A stretch of DNA of 62,724 nucleotides from Selenomonas sp. AE3005 (GCF_905233635.1 NZ_CAJODG010000005.1:1-62724), one strand, 5' to 3'; positions 8,192-18,266 are shown, counted from the first letter of the stretch. Notes: generated by a model not told the origin, from the sequence alone. A program made the numbers and translations.

Positions 8192-8722
8192 GTGAAAGTA
8201 TCAGGAAACCCATTACATATTACGGTTTCACAGGCAAACCTTGCCAAAGCCTTGAGGCTCACGACTGGCAGAGTAAATCAGCTGATAAAAGAAGGTGTAG
8301 TTGTTCGTGATGATAATGATGCGCGAGGTGGCGTATTCCTGGTGGAAAGTGTTCGCAACTATGATAGGAGTAAGGGTGCGAGCAACAATAGCGAAGAAGA
8401 GGAACTGGACTACACGCAGGAAAAGGCCAGACATGAGAAGGTCAAGCGTGAAATCAGTGAGTTAAAACTGGCCAAGGCCGATGGGCGCGTATACGATGCC
8501 CGGACGGTAGAGCTGGTCATGATAGAAATGCTCTCTAATCTCAGAACACAGCTTTTAGGATTGCCGTCTAAGATGGCACCACAGCTTGATGGCAAGAGTA
8601 AAGAAGAGATTTACACCATGATGACCAGCGAAATTGAGGATAAGCTGGCAGAGCTGAGCGAATATTCCCCTGAGCTCTTCATGACTGAGGAAATCGTAGA
8701 CGATGAGGAGGCCGAGGAATGA
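8192..8722 (+). CDS. terminase small subunit (Nu1-like)
   Basis: 176 aa. An N-terminal winged-helix region (ITVSQANLAKALRLTTGRVNQLIKEG) binds DNA at the packaging site. A charged coiled coil follows (EKARHEKVKREISELKLAKADGR), and the acidic C-terminus probably contacts the large subunit, as in lambda Nu1. Starts at GTG 8192 after GAGAGG. The stop overlaps the large subunit start, typical of terminase pairs. Confidence 0.82.
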   Translation: MKVSGNPLHITVSQANLAKALRLTTGRVNQLIKEGVVVRDDNDARGGVFLVESVRNYDRSKGASNNSEEEELDYTQEKARHEKVKREISELKLAKADGRVYDARTVELVMIEMLSNLRTQLLGLPSKMAPQLDGKSKEEIYTMMTSEIEDKLAELSEYSPELFMTEEIVDDEEAEE

Positions 8723-10620
8723 AAACAGCGCAGGAACTATGGCGAACGGTCTCCCGGCAGGGGCTAAAACCACTGCCAAAGACATCAGTCAGCGAATGGG
8801 CGGATAATTACCGCATTCTCTCAAACAACTCAGCAGAGCCGGGCAGGTGGAAAACCAGCCGCGCCCCCTACCAAAAGGACATAATGGATGCCTTTACCCA
8901 GCCTGGCATCCATAGAGTGGTTGTCAAATCATCCAGCCAGGTCGGGAAAAGTGATGTTATGAATAATGTCATCGGCCGTTTCGCGCATCTTGACCCTGCC
9001 GCTATCATGATGGTACAGCCGACTATCGAGATGGCCATGGATTACTCAAAGTCACGTATCTCGCCCATGCTTAGAGATACAAAAGTTCTTTCCAACCTGT
9101 TCCACGAGGTCAAGACAAGTGGCGACAAGTCTGCTAAGACCAGAGACGGTAACAATACCATCTTGTCTAAGATATTTCCGGGCGGGCGGCTTATTATGTG
9201 CGGAGCAAATTCGCCGGCAGGACTAGCCTCCAGGCCAGTACGAATCCTGCTCTGTGACGAGGTAGACCGTTTCCCGGATAGTGCAGGTACAGAGGGCGAC
9301 CCTGTAGACCTGGCTGCCAAGCGTATGACGACATTCTGGAACAGGGTAATGGGGCTTTTCTCCACTCCAACAAATGAGGGGGCGAGCCGCATTGACGCTG
9401 AGTATCTGGCCGGCACACAGGAAGAATGGCAGGTACGCTGTCCCGGCTGCGGTGAGTATCATCTGCTGAGATATACCGACATGGTAACGGATAGCAGTGA
9501 AATCAAGGATACTGGCGACCGGGCGACTGTTATTGTTCACGATGTAAAATGGCGTTGCCCGGATTGCGGTCATGATTACACGGAACGACAAATGAAACGC
9601 AGCCCTCAGCGGTATGTTGCGCAAAATAAAGCGGCGCTGGCCAACGGCATCCGCTCTTTTTTTGTAAACGCCTTTTATAGTCCTTGGATAACCTGGGCGG
9701 AAATCATGAGGGAATGGTTGGAAGCGAAGGGGGACCCTTCCCGGGAACAGGTTGTAGTAAATACTCGCTTTGGAGAATCATACCGCCAGCCCGGCGCCTT
9801 TGAAGACCATATGATGTTTATGCGCCGCAGAGAGGCATATGGAGCAGAACTGCCAGACGGTGTACTCCTACTTACCGCCGCTGTAGATACTCAGGATAAC
9901 CGTTTGGAGTATGAGATTTGCGGCTGGGGAGATGGCGAAGAGTGCTGGGGCATCAAAAAAGGCGTCATTTATGGTGTGCCGGACCATGCAGAAACCTGGG
10001 CGGAACTGGATAAGGTGTTGGATAAGCAATACCACTTCAAAGACGGAACAGGACTCAAAGTGTCACGGACATTTATAGATTCCGGCGGCCATTACTCTCT
10101 GAATGTCTACGAATATAGCGCAAGGAATCTTGTTAAACAGCGTATTGCTATCCGAGGCGTAGGCGGCCCTGGTGTGCCGATACTCTACAAGATAGCCCGC
10201 GACAATAAAAGCCGCTATAACGTGCCCATCCAACAGTTAGGCACCAATGATGGCAAACAGTCCCTCATGAATCGCCTGACAGTAAATGAGCCGGGCGCAC
10301 TTTATTGCCATTTTCCTCTTGATGAAACAGAATACCCTGCCCGCGGCTATGACGAAATTTATTTCAAGGGCATTATTTCCGAACACAAGGCCATGAAAAA
10401 GAAAAATGGCCAGCTGTATGAAGTCTGGGAAACCACCCAGGGGGTACGAAATGAACCACTGGATTTGCGAGTGTACAACATAGCCTGTATGATGTCCATT
10501 CCTCATGATTGGGAGATTTTACGAGCGGCTATATCGGGTGAAGAGGAAGAAAAAATAGTGGCCAGGAAAAAGCCGGTTAAGAAGAAAACGCGCAGCGTAG
10601 TACGTCGTAATATTTGGTGA
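8719..10620 (+). CDS. terminase large subunit (GpA family)
   Basis: 633 aa, the usual GpA length. The N-terminal packaging ATPase shows a Walker A-like KSSSQVGKSDV near residue 75 and a Walker B-like RILLCDEVDRF near 175. A zinc-ribbon (CPGC ... CPDC) lies around residues 240-275. The C-terminal nuclease domain follows, with acidic residues in TAAVDTQDN. It pumps DNA into the prohead and cuts at cos. The GpA type predicts cohesive-end packaging. Confidence 0.93.
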   Translation: MKTAQELWRTVSRQGLKPLPKTSVSEWADNYRILSNNSAEPGRWKTSRAPYQKDIMDAFTQPGIHRVVVKSSSQVGKSDVMNNVIGRFAHLDPAAIMMVQPTIEMAMDYSKSRISPMLRDTKVLSNLFHEVKTSGDKSAKTRDGNNTILSKIFPGGRLIMCGANSPAGLASRPVRILLCDEVDRFPDSAGTEGDPVDLAAKRMTTFWNRVMGLFSTPTNEGASRIDAEYLAGTQEEWQVRCPGCGEYHLLRYTDMVTDSSEIKDTGDRATVIVHDVKWRCPDCGHDYTERQMKRSPQRYVAQNKAALANGIRSFFVNAFYSPWITWAEIMREWLEAKGDPSREQVVVNTRFGESYRQPGAFEDHMMFMRRREAYGAELPDGVLLLTAAVDTQDNRLEYEICGWGDGEECWGIKKGVIYGVPDHAETWAELDKVLDKQYHFKDGTGLKVSRTFIDSGGHYSLNVYEYSARNLVKQRIAIRGVGGPGVPILYKIARDNKSRYNVPIQQLGTNDGKQSLMNRLTVNEPGALYCHFPLDETEYPARGYDEIYFKGIISEHKAMKKKNGQLYEVWETTQGVRNEPLDLRVYNIACMMSIPHDWEILRAAISGEEEEKIVARKKPVKKKTRSVVRRNIW

Positions 10621-10629
10621 GGTGAGAAT

Positions 10630-10863
10630 ATGGCGCTGACACAGAGACAAAAAAGACTTAATGCCCGTTACACCTTGTATTGTGAAGCGGAGGAGGCCAT
10701 TTTGGCCGGACAGTCTTACACGATAGGCAACAGGCAATACACCAGAGCAAGTTTGAAAGCAGTCACGGAAGAACTGCAGCGATTGGAGGAGGAAGGCTGC
10801 CCATTCGACGATGAAAACAAGCTTGGCTCGGGGATGTCTAAACGCGTCGTATTCTATGGGTGA
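10630..10863 (+). CDS. gpW-like head-tail joining protein
   Basis: 77 aa: an N-terminal helix, a short beta hairpin (GQSYTIGNRQYTRASL) and a second helix. This size and pattern are those of gpW/DUF6148 proteins, encoded between terminase and portal in lambda-like phages, where they plug the packaged head and accept the tail. Confidence 0.65.
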   Translation: MALTQRQKRLNARYTLYCEAEEAILAGQSYTIGNRQYTRASLKAVTEELQRLEEEGCPFDDENKLGSGMSKRVVFYG

Positions 10864-10875
10864 AAGGAGTAGGCT

Positions 10876-12489
10876 ATGAGCAGAAGGAAAAAACGCCCTA
10901 CGGGGAAGGCAAGGATGCCTACGCTAAATAGCGGATATACAGAGGGCGGCGCAAGTCTTGAAAGTAACGTATTGAAGGGCTGGATACCGCAGAGACTGTC
11001 TGCTAAAAGCGATATCATGCCCCGGTTGGATATTTTGCGCAGCCGGAGTGCAGACCAAGCAATTAACAGCCCTATGGGGTCAGCGGCTATAAAGACCAGC
11101 TCTATGCATACTATTGGAGCTGGATTGAGGCTGTTTCCCCGGCTGAGATATAAAAGCTTAGGGCTCACAGCGGATGAAGCTAGAGAGTGGACACGCAAGA
11201 CGGCCCAGGAATTTGACTTGTGGGCATCTTCGGTACTATGCGATATCACCAAGCGGAATAATTTTTACGATATGCAGGATATTGCCTATACCGGATATTT
11301 GACGGACGGCGATGCTTTTGCCATGTTTCGACATAAGGCAGGGACTCATGATATGCCCTACTCCTTGCGCATCCAGCTTATAGAAGCTAATCGCGTGAGT
11401 AACCCCGACCAGTTTGGGGCATTGCCATATGCCGTAGATATTCAGGCACCAAACAGCAATAACCGCATTATTAACGGTGTGGAAATTGATGCAGACGGGG
11501 CAGTAACTGCTTATTGGGTGAGTAACAGAGTACCATGGGACAGAATAGATTCCTACAAAGAGGCCGAATGGACAAGAGTAAAGGCTTTCGGCAGCCGTTC
11601 CGGCAGACCGAACATCCTGCAGGTATGTCACGACACAAGACCGGAGCAATATCGGGGCGTGCCATATCTTGCTCCGGTTATTGAGACATTGAAGGAGGTC
11701 AGCCGCTATACTACGGCTGAACTGACGGCAGCTATTATCCGCTCCTTCTTTGCCTTGTTCTTTGTGCAGCAGGAGAATACCAAAGACCTTAATACAATCT
11801 TAGGCGAGCCTATGATGGGAATGCATAACGACCAGGAAGAAGAACTGGATCTGAATGAATACGCCCTGACTGCCGGAACTATGAATGCACTGCCGAAAGG
11901 TGTGGATGTCAAGGCTATAAATGCCACTGGCACGGCGTCCACATTCGATGTGTTCGTTGGCCACCTGATAAAGCAGATAGGAGCAGCTATAGGTGTACCC
12001 TATGAGGTGCTGACCAAGCATTTCTCCAGCTCGTACAGCGCATCCCGGGCGGCACTCCTGCAAGCATGGGAAGAGTTCAAGCTGCGGAGAACTTGGTTCA
12101 GCCGGGATTTTTGTCAGCCTGTCTATGAGGCGTGGTTGGCCGAGGCTATTGCACTGGGGCGTATTGAGGCACCAGGATTCTTTGAGGACCCGGCAAAAAT
12201 GGCCGCTTGGTGCAATGCAGAATGGTATGGTCCTACAATGTCCATATTGGATCCGGTAAAAGACGTCAATGGCTCAAATCTCAGAGTGTATAATGGCCTG
12301 TCTACCAGAGAAAAGGAAGCTGCTGAAATGACTGGCACTGACCTTGAAGAAAACCTGGAACAACTGGCATACGAAAAACGCATTATCCAGGAACTGGGGC
12401 TGGAGCTTGCCAAGCCTACCAGCACTACGGAGTTGCAGCCTGATACAGGCGGAAGTAATGATGACGAACAGAAGGGGGGTGCAAGCTGA
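10876..12489 (+). CDS. portal protein (lambda gpB family)
   Basis: 537 aa, full family length. Shows portal-like features: a basic N-terminus, a central RVSNPDQFG and VYWVS/PWDRI beta region, and SSSYSASRAALLQAWEEFKLRR near residue 390, which is typical of the gpB helix. It forms the dodecameric ring through which DNA enters. An AAAGGAG ribosome site precedes the ATG, and the stop overlaps the protease start. Confidence 0.92.
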   Translation: MSRRKKRPTGKARMPTLNSGYTEGGASLESNVLKGWIPQRLSAKSDIMPRLDILRSRSADQAINSPMGSAAIKTSSMHTIGAGLRLFPRLRYKSLGLTADEAREWTRKTAQEFDLWASSVLCDITKRNNFYDMQDIAYTGYLTDGDAFAMFRHKAGTHDMPYSLRIQLIEANRVSNPDQFGALPYAVDIQAPNSNNRIINGVEIDADGAVTAYWVSNRVPWDRIDSYKEAEWTRVKAFGSRSGRPNILQVCHDTRPEQYRGVPYLAPVIETLKEVSRYTTAELTAAIIRSFFALFFVQQENTKDLNTILGEPMMGMHNDQEEELDLNEYALTAGTMNALPKGVDVKAINATGTASTFDVFVGHLIKQIGAAIGVPYEVLTKHFSSSYSASRAALLQAWEEFKLRRTWFSRDFCQPVYEAWLAEAIALGRIEAPGFFEDPAKMAAWCNAEWYGPTMSILDPVKDVNGSNLRVYNGLSTREKEAAEMTGTDLEENLEQLAYEKRIIQELGLELAKPTSTTELQPDTGGSNDDEQKGGAS

Positions 12490-13595
12490 TGGCAAAAAAA
12501 TTTTGGGACATAAAAAATCAGGCAGATGCTGAACAGGCGGAAATGCTGATTTATGGCGATATTGCCAATGAAACATGGTGGGGTGACGAAACCACACCAA
12601 AGCAATTCGCAGAAGATTTAGCTGCCCTTGGGGGAAAGGATTTAACACTGCGTATCAATTCCCCGGGCGGCGATGTATTTGCAGCACACGCTGTTTATAA
12701 TCAGCTGAAAGCCTATAGCGGCAAAGTGACAGCGCGTATTGATGGTCTTTGCGCTAGTGCCGCCACTATCATCACCTGCGCCGCTACACATGTAGTCATG
12801 CCGGATAATGCGGTGTTCATGATTCATAACCCTGCCGTTGGCCTTGTGGGCTATTATGGCGCTGATGAAGCAAAGAAAATCGCTGATTATCTGAGTACGG
12901 TGAAGGATACAATCCTGGCAGTCTATCAGGGACGTGTTGGCGATGCCGTTTCCAGGACTAAACTTGTCCACATGATGGACAGTGAGACTTGGATGAGCGC
13001 GTCCGAGGCATTGGAGTGCGGCTTTGTCGATGAAGTAGATAGCTTAGCTCGCATCGAAAACAGCATAAATGGCACTATGCTCACTATCAATTCAGTAAGT
13101 CTGGACATGAGCAAGTATACAAACACTGCCCATTTACAGGAAATATTGGCGAAAAAAACGCAAAAAAGCATTCCAAAGGGGGAAAAAAACGTGGAAAATG
13201 ATAAGGTTTTAGACAAAATCAAAGACCTGCTGGGGCTAAATCAGCAGGCAGAAAACAATACCGGCAAAGAAGATGCCGTACAGGCAGAACGCCAGCGTAT
13301 TGTTGATCTCGACGCCGCCAAGACTGGCAATAAGGCTGCAGATGCCATTATCGACGTGGCAAAAAAGAACGGCCAGACCATTGCCGATATCAAGCCGTAT
13401 CTTGACGCTATGCCCAAGGCAGACAATGAGAATACTCTTGATGCTATCAAGGCACTCATTGCCGACCACATGGAAAGCGGTGCACAGAATGTAGCACCGC
13501 AGCCACATCAGGATAAGGCGGCTGATGAAGCCGGCAAAAGACAGGCGGCTATTGATGAAGTTGTTAAGTTCGCAAACGCAGGAAAGGAGATTTAA
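12489..13595 (+). CDS. ClpP-type prohead protease with scaffold tail
   Basis: 368 aa. Residues 1-200 are an S14 (ClpP-like) protease: INSPGGDVFAAHA, nucleophile S90 in GLCASAATI, and H113 in MIHNPAVG. The last 150 residues are charged and helical (ENDKVLDKIKDLLGLNQQAE...), fitting the scaffolding portion seen in lambda-type C/Nu3 proteins. A GTG with GGGGG upstream near 13190 (VENDKVLD) could start a separate scaffold protein, as Nu3 does inside C. Confidence 0.88.
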   Translation: MAKKFWDIKNQADAEQAEMLIYGDIANETWWGDETTPKQFAEDLAALGGKDLTLRINSPGGDVFAAHAVYNQLKAYSGKVTARIDGLCASAATIITCAATHVVMPDNAVFMIHNPAVGLVGYYGADEAKKIADYLSTVKDTILAVYQGRVGDAVSRTKLVHMMDSETWMSASEALECGFVDEVDSLARIENSINGTMLTINSVSLDMSKYTNTAHLQEILAKKTQKSIPKGEKNVENDKVLDKIKDLLGLNQQAENNTGKEDAVQAERQRIVDLDAAKTGNKAADAIIDVAKKNGQTIADIKPYLDAMPKADNENTLDAIKALIADHMESGAQNVAPQPHQDKAADEAGKRQAAIDEVVKFANAGKEI

Positions 13596-13597
13596 CC

Positions 13598-13933
13598 ATG
13601 GCAATTAGAGAGACTGATACGGGCGTCGCCTACGATAATCTGTTTGGTGGCACTGAGATTCCGGTAATGACAAAAAATATCAGTGTTGCAAAGAATGGAG
13701 CTTTGAAGCGTGGTTCGCTGCTCACTGAGAAAGGTGCACTGGTGGCAGCTAATAGTGTAGCCGCCTACGTGTTAGCTAAAGATGTAGATACTACCGAGGC
13801 CGCAGTAGTGGCTACTGTTTATACCAGCGGCCGGTTTAACCGTGAGGCGCTTATCGTCGCCGATGGTGATACCGTTGCAGCACACGAAGCAGAACTTCGC
13901 AAAGTTGATATTATTTTGACGTCTGTCAAGTAA
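13598..13933 (+). CDS. head decoration protein (gpD-like)
   Basis: 111 aa, rich in beta strands, with the gpD-type pattern (KNGALKRGSLLTEKGALV ... VYTSGRFNREALIVADGD). It sits between protease and major capsid gene as in lambda. It binds as trimers on the expanded shell to hold it against DNA pressure. AAAGGAG lies ahead of the ATG. Confidence 0.8.
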   Translation: MAIRETDTGVAYDNLFGGTEIPVMTKNISVAKNGALKRGSLLTEKGALVAANSVAAYVLAKDVDTTEAAVVATVYTSGRFNREALIVADGDTVAAHEAELRKVDIILTSVK

Positions 13934-13945
13934 GGAGGAAACATA

Positions 13946-15013
13946 ATGTCTATTGATCGCAAAGATACCAGATCCCTTATGCAGGCCATGGAGCGCATTA
14001 AAGCTCCTGCAAGTTTCCTGCTGGACACCTTTTTCCCAAGGGTTATGCCTACGGCAATGACCACAAAGATTGAGGTGGAATACCGCAAAGGCGGCCGTAA
14101 ACTGGCACCGTACATTGTTAAGGGTGCGCATGGTGTAAATACCAGCCGCGAAGGTTCGACCATTGCCATTTATCAGCCTCCTATGTTGGGGCCGCGTCGT
14201 ATCGTTTCCCCGGAGGATATTGAACAGCGTGGCTTTGGGGAGACTGTTTACTCTACCATTACCCCGGCGCAACGTGCCGCTCAGCTGCAGGCTCGTGACC
14301 TTAGTGATTTGCAGGGTATGATTGTCAACCGCAAAAACAAGATGGCAGCTGACATTCTCACCAGCGGCAGCACCGCCATTAGCGGCTATGCAGATGATGG
14401 CCAGCTGGTAACAACTGATGTTGTGTCCTTCGATTGGACGCAGGAGGCAAAAGTAGCAAAGTCCTGGGCGGATGCAGGTGCTGATATCTATGGTGATATC
14501 AAGGCGGCCAGTGAGACGATTCAGGAAAATGCCGGTATGGTGCCCACTATCATGGTTGTAGGCAAGAACATCGAAAATTACCTGCTCAATAACGAAGGCA
14601 TTATGAAATGGCTGGCTATTCCGTCTACCAGCAATCTCAGCCTGATGAGCATTGCACCGCGCTACACTCATCCGCAGATTCGCCGCATTGGCCTTATTCA
14701 GTCCTTGAATCTGGAAATCTACTCCTATGCAGAGACCTACACGGACGATGCAGGTGAAACAAAGCCGTTCCTTGCCCCGGATGATGCCATTATTGCGATC
14801 CCGGGCCGTGGCCGTCAGCTTCATGGCGCAGTAACCCTTATCAACCCGGAGGGCACGGGCTTTGATACTTATGCCGGTGAATATGTGCCGCAGTATTACG
14901 GCAATCGTGACTCCAACCAGATGGCTCTCACGGTTTACAGCCGTGTTCTGCTGGCACCGGAATTTGTAGATGACTGGGCAACCATTCATACCACGACTGT
15001 AGCCCAGGGTTGA
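13946..15013 (+). CDS. major capsid protein (gpE family)
   Basis: 355 aa, the normal length for lambda-type E capsid proteins. Recognisable segments are FFPRVMPTAMTTKIEVEYRK, the E-loop region, and AGEYVPQYYGNRDSNQMA near the end. Forms the icosahedral shell. AAGGAGG precedes the ATG, as expected for a highly expressed gene. Confidence 0.9.
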   Translation: MSIDRKDTRSLMQAMERIKAPASFLLDTFFPRVMPTAMTTKIEVEYRKGGRKLAPYIVKGAHGVNTSREGSTIAIYQPPMLGPRRIVSPEDIEQRGFGETVYSTITPAQRAAQLQARDLSDLQGMIVNRKNKMAADILTSGSTAISGYADDGQLVTTDVVSFDWTQEAKVAKSWADAGADIYGDIKAASETIQENAGMVPTIMVVGKNIENYLLNNEGIMKWLAIPSTSNLSLMSIAPRYTHPQIRRIGLIQSLNLEIYSYAETYTDDAGETKPFLAPDDAIIAIPGRGRQLHGAVTLINPEGTGFDTYAGEYVPQYYGNRDSNQMALTVYSRVLLAPEFVDDWATIHTTTVAQG

Positions 15014-15081
15014 AAATAATGGAGAAGGGCAAAAACGCACCCGGTTGCGGATTTGCCCATTACTGCCAAGGGGGTGAGAAG

Positions 15082-15243
15082 ATGCTTGTTTGGAAAAAAG
15101 ATGAACACATTTCATCTGCAGCTATCAAAAAGCCGGTAGCGAAAGATACAAACACTATGGCGGTCGATAAACAGGCCAGCCAAAGCGAAGAAGGAGGCCT
15201 GCCTTCAGTTGACCCGACTGAGGCGGTAAGCAAAAAGAAATGA
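15082..15243 (+). CDS. small head-region hypothetical protein
   Basis: 53 aa, polar and disordered looking. ATG 15082 is chosen because AAGGGGGTGA lies ahead of it; longer in-frame starts at 15010 have none. Sits where lambda has FI, but no similarity can be claimed. Its stop overlaps the next ATG. Confidence 0.5.
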   Translation: MLVWKKDEHISSAAIKKPVAKDTNTMAVDKQASQSEEGGLPSVDPTEAVSKKK

Positions 15244-15563
15244 GAACGCTGAAAGAACAAATAGCGCTGGACATTAGCCATTTTCTGAATGTCAATGAGT
15301 TTGCAGATGAACATGACCTGAATGGCACCACCTGTATTTGTGTTATTCAGTCTGTAAAAGCGCAGGATGATTACAGCGAAAGCGTGTATAACGCCGAATT
15401 GGTCAAGGATTATCTGCAGGTTGATTGCCGGGAAAGCGATCTGCCGGAGGTGCCTACTTTTGGACAGGCATTTATGGTGGATGGTGAGCTTTACCTGGTA
15501 GCATCTGTTGCACAGAATATGGGCATGGTTACAATCAGGCTGGAGGCGAATGACCGTGGTTGA
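15240..15563 (+). CDS. head-tail connector (FII-like position)
   Basis: 107 aa of alternating beta and helix (GTTCICVIQSVKAQDDYSE ... GELYLVASVAQNMGMVTIRLEAN). Small beta-rich proteins in this slot after the capsid gene are usually head-tail connectors or ATP-binding-like adaptor proteins. Function inferred from position only. Confidence 0.5.
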   Translation: MRTLKEQIALDISHFLNVNEFADEHDLNGTTCICVIQSVKAQDDYSESVYNAELVKDYLQVDCRESDLPEVPTFGQAFMVDGELYLVASVAQNMGMVTIRLEANDRG

Positions 15564-16089
15564 CATCGACTTTGACCGGGCGGCGGTCATGCGTATGCGT
15601 ATGGCTATGCTGAGAATGCCACAAATGGTGCACAAGGCACAGGCCGCGGCGATTAACCGTACCTTGACAGGGCTTAGGACGCAGGTATCAAAGACAGTCA
15701 GAAAGAATTATGTTATTTCTGCTGCGGATATCAAAAAAGCTATCAGCCTACAGAAAGCAAAGGCGGCCTCTCCTTCAGGTACCATGCTGGTAAAAGGCAA
15801 ACCTGTACGACTACAGAAGTTCAAGGTAAAAGATAGTAAAAGAGGCCCTATGAGGGTGAAGGTGAAGAAATCCCAAAGCCCCCAGCCTGTAAAGGGCCTT
15901 TTTCATCGTGGTGAAATCTTTATGCACCGGCGGCAAAAAGCACGCTATCCGCTTAAAAGCCCCTATGGCCCGTCGGTGCCGCAAATGACGGAAAACCCTG
16001 CTATTCTCGATGAGTTGGCGGAATTTGCACGTGTAAGGCTCAATGAAAGACTGATACATGAGATAGATTACAGATTGGGGAGAGTTTAA
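15550..16089 (+). CDS. minor tail protein Z-like
   Basis: 179 aa, very basic, with the GPZ-like layout: an N-terminal helix with QAAAINRTLTGLRTQVSKTVR, then KARYPLKSPYGPSVPQMTEN and a C-terminal helix. In lambda, Z is needed for correct DNA-tail connection. ATG 15550 has TGGAGG just ahead and overlaps the previous stop. Confidence 0.7.
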   Translation: MTVVDIDFDRAAVMRMRMAMLRMPQMVHKAQAAAINRTLTGLRTQVSKTVRKNYVISAADIKKAISLQKAKAASPSGTMLVKGKPVRLQKFKVKDSKRGPMRVKVKKSQSPQPVKGLFHRGEIFMHRRQKARYPLKSPYGPSVPQMTENPAILDELAEFARVRLNERLIHEIDYRLGRV

Positions 16090-16551
16090 ATGTCAACGAT
16101 GGTTCATGCCATGTGGGCACTGCAGGAAGAGATTACTTCTATACTGGAATCTTGGAGGGCAGAGACCAAGGCCCAGGGCACTAAAATTCCCATAGCAGTC
16201 TATGCAGGATATCCGCCTATCAGGGAAAGCCGCGCTGAACATCCTTCATACATCTATGCTTTGGTAACAGATTCGGAGGACACAGAAAATGATGGCGCGA
16301 CAGTTACTGTAGAGATTGGTGCTAATATTTATGACGATGACAAACAGGAAGGTTGCTTTGCACTATACAACGTGCTGGAGGCAATCCGCATCGGGTTGCT
16401 TAAAAAGCGCACTGTTGGAAAGAAACATCGGCTGATATTACCTATGACTTTTGCGGTAGCTGAAGAACAGTCTTTCCCCAATTGGCAGGGAAAATTAACT
16501 GTCACATATACCATAGGGCAACCAAGAGAGGAGCTGAATTTTAATGGCTGA
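16090..16551 (+). CDS. tail terminator/completion protein candidate
   Basis: 153 aa with a long N-terminal helix and an alternating beta/alpha core (TVTVEIGANIYDDDKQEG ... LPMTFAVAEEQSFPNWQGKLTVTYTI). Proteins of this size and fold pattern between connector and sheath genes act as tail completion proteins in contractile phages. Assigned by position. Confidence 0.5.
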   Translation: MSTMVHAMWALQEEITSILESWRAETKAQGTKIPIAVYAGYPPIRESRAEHPSYIYALVTDSEDTENDGATVTVEIGANIYDDDKQEGCFALYNVLEAIRIGLLKKRTVGKKHRLILPMTFAVAEEQSFPNWQGKLTVTYTIGQPREELNFNG

Positions 16552-16798
16552 TAAGAAAGAGGCACTTACAGCAAAAGCGCCTGTTATGTATATTGGCCCC
16601 AACCTGTTAAAGTACGGGCTTAGACAGAATGCTGTCTATAAAGATGGTATCCCGGATATTGCAGCTGACCTGTTGGCTGCAAAACCGGTTGCTAAACAGC
16701 TTTTTGTAGATATTGATGGTATTGCGGAGGCAAAGAACCAGGCCTTACAGAAAGGGACGGCGATTTATACCGCATACCAGGAAGTAGGGAGGAAATGA
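16544..16798 (+). CDS. small protein before the sheath gene
   Basis: 84 aa. A protein of this size often precedes the sheath gene in Firmicutes myophages. The segment APVMYIGPNLLKYGLRQNAVYKDGIP recurs in that group as far as I recall. Exact role unknown. Overlaps the previous stop. Confidence 0.5.
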   Translation: MADKKEALTAKAPVMYIGPNLLKYGLRQNAVYKDGIPDIAADLLAAKPVAKQLFVDIDGIAEAKNQALQKGTAIYTAYQEVGRK

Positions 16799-16799
16799 A

Positions 16800-18251
16800 A
16801 TGGCCTACAAACATGGTGTATATACCCAGGAAGTAGCTACATCGTTGGTGCCTATGACGCAGACGGACAGCGGCCTAATCGTTGCCGTAGGTACAGCACC
16901 CACACATCTGGCATCTGACCCGGCAAAAGCAAATGTGCCAAAGCTGTGTTATAACTACAAAGAGGCAGTGGCAGCTATGGGCTACTCTGGAGACTGGAAG
17001 AAATACAGCCTTTGTGAAGTAATCTATACTCACTTTGCTTTGTTCAATATGGCACCAGTGGTACTTATCAACGTACTTGATGCCGCCAACAGTAATCATG
17101 TCAAGAGTGTAGTAGATGAATCTTTTGACCTTAATGCAGGCGTAGGCAAGGTAACAGCACCGGCAGCCCTTTTGGACACATTAAAAGTAGCTGCAACAGC
17201 TGAGGGCGAGGCCTTAGTCAAGGATACTGATTACACGGCAGCCTATGATGATGATGAGAATTTGGTGATTACGGCCCTGCCGGGTGGTGCTCTGGCAGAT
17301 GCTGAAAAGGGCTATATCTCCTATAAGGCGCTTGACGCCGAAGCAATTACTGCTATGGATATTATCGGTGGTGTTAATTCCGCCAGCGGCGCTAATGAGG
17401 GGCTGGAAGCCATTGAGGATGTTTATCCGAAATTCGGGCTGGTCCCTGGCATCATCATTGCACCAGGATGGAGTAATAACCCCAACGTGGCAGCAGTCAT
17501 GAAAGCAAAAGAAGAAAATATAGATGGCCACTTCAAGGCTATCTCTATCTGTGATGCAGATGATTCAGTCAGAAAGTATACGGACGTAAAAGAATGGAAG
17601 GATTTAAATAATTATATGGACAGAGGGCAGGTGCTTTGCTGGCCAAAACTTACTCTTCATGGTGTTAAGTATCACCTGTCTGCCCAGTTGGCTTCACTTA
17701 TGAATAAGGTGGATGCAGCCCATGATGATATTCCTTATAAGTCACCTTCCAACGAATCTCTGCAGGCCGACGGTGCTATAAACGGCAATGATGAGGATGT
17801 CGTTTTAAGTTCGGCCAGCGCAGCTTATCTAAATGGCCAGGGTATCTATACGGCTCTTAATTTCATTGGTGGTTGGAAGGGCTGGGGTAACCGTACCACA
17901 GCATACCCGTCTGGTACTGATCCAAAGGACACATTTATTGCTATTCGGCGTATGTTCAACTACATAAGCAATACGCTGGTTACCAGTTTTTGGCAGAAGA
18001 TTGACGATCCCACCAACAAGCGATTGATTGAAGCTGTAATCAATTCGGCCAATATTTGGCTGAATGGCCTTACGGCCAGAGGGGCGCTTTTGGGCGGCAG
18101 GGTTGAGTTTCGGGAAGACGAAAACACCAAAACCGACCTTATGGATGGTATCTTGCGTTTCCATGTTTATATGACGCCACCCACCCCGGCCGAGGAAATT
18201 GAATTTATCCAGGAATATGACCCGGACTATTTAAGCACGCTTTTTGATTAA
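16800..18251 (+). CDS. contractile tail sheath protein
   Basis: 483 aa with sheath-family marks: an N-terminal HGVYTQEVAT, a central GLVPGIIIAPGWSNNPNVAA, and a C-terminal GGRVEFREDENTKTDLMDGILRFHV with a PAEEIEF strand that joins neighbouring subunits. It polymerises around the tube and shortens to drive it through the envelope. Makes this a myovirus-type prophage. Confidence 0.93.
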   Translation: MAYKHGVYTQEVATSLVPMTQTDSGLIVAVGTAPTHLASDPAKANVPKLCYNYKEAVAAMGYSGDWKKYSLCEVIYTHFALFNMAPVVLINVLDAANSNHVKSVVDESFDLNAGVGKVTAPAALLDTLKVAATAEGEALVKDTDYTAAYDDDENLVITALPGGALADAEKGYISYKALDAEAITAMDIIGGVNSASGANEGLEAIEDVYPKFGLVPGIIIAPGWSNNPNVAAVMKAKEENIDGHFKAISICDADDSVRKYTDVKEWKDLNNYMDRGQVLCWPKLTLHGVKYHLSAQLASLMNKVDAAHDDIPYKSPSNESLQADGAINGNDEDVVLSSASAAYLNGQGIYTALNFIGGWKGWGNRTTAYPSGTDPKDTFIAIRRMFNYISNTLVTSFWQKIDDPTNKRLIEAVINSANIWLNGLTARGALLGGRVEFREDENTKTDLMDGILRFHVYMTPPTPAEEIEFIQEYDPDYLSTLFD

Positions 18252-18266
18252 CAGGAGGTGAGACAA

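Noticed and set aside
13772..15115. 447-aa reverse-strand open frame
   Set aside because: A mirror of the decoration and major capsid genes, with no ribosome site and a composition unlike real proteins.
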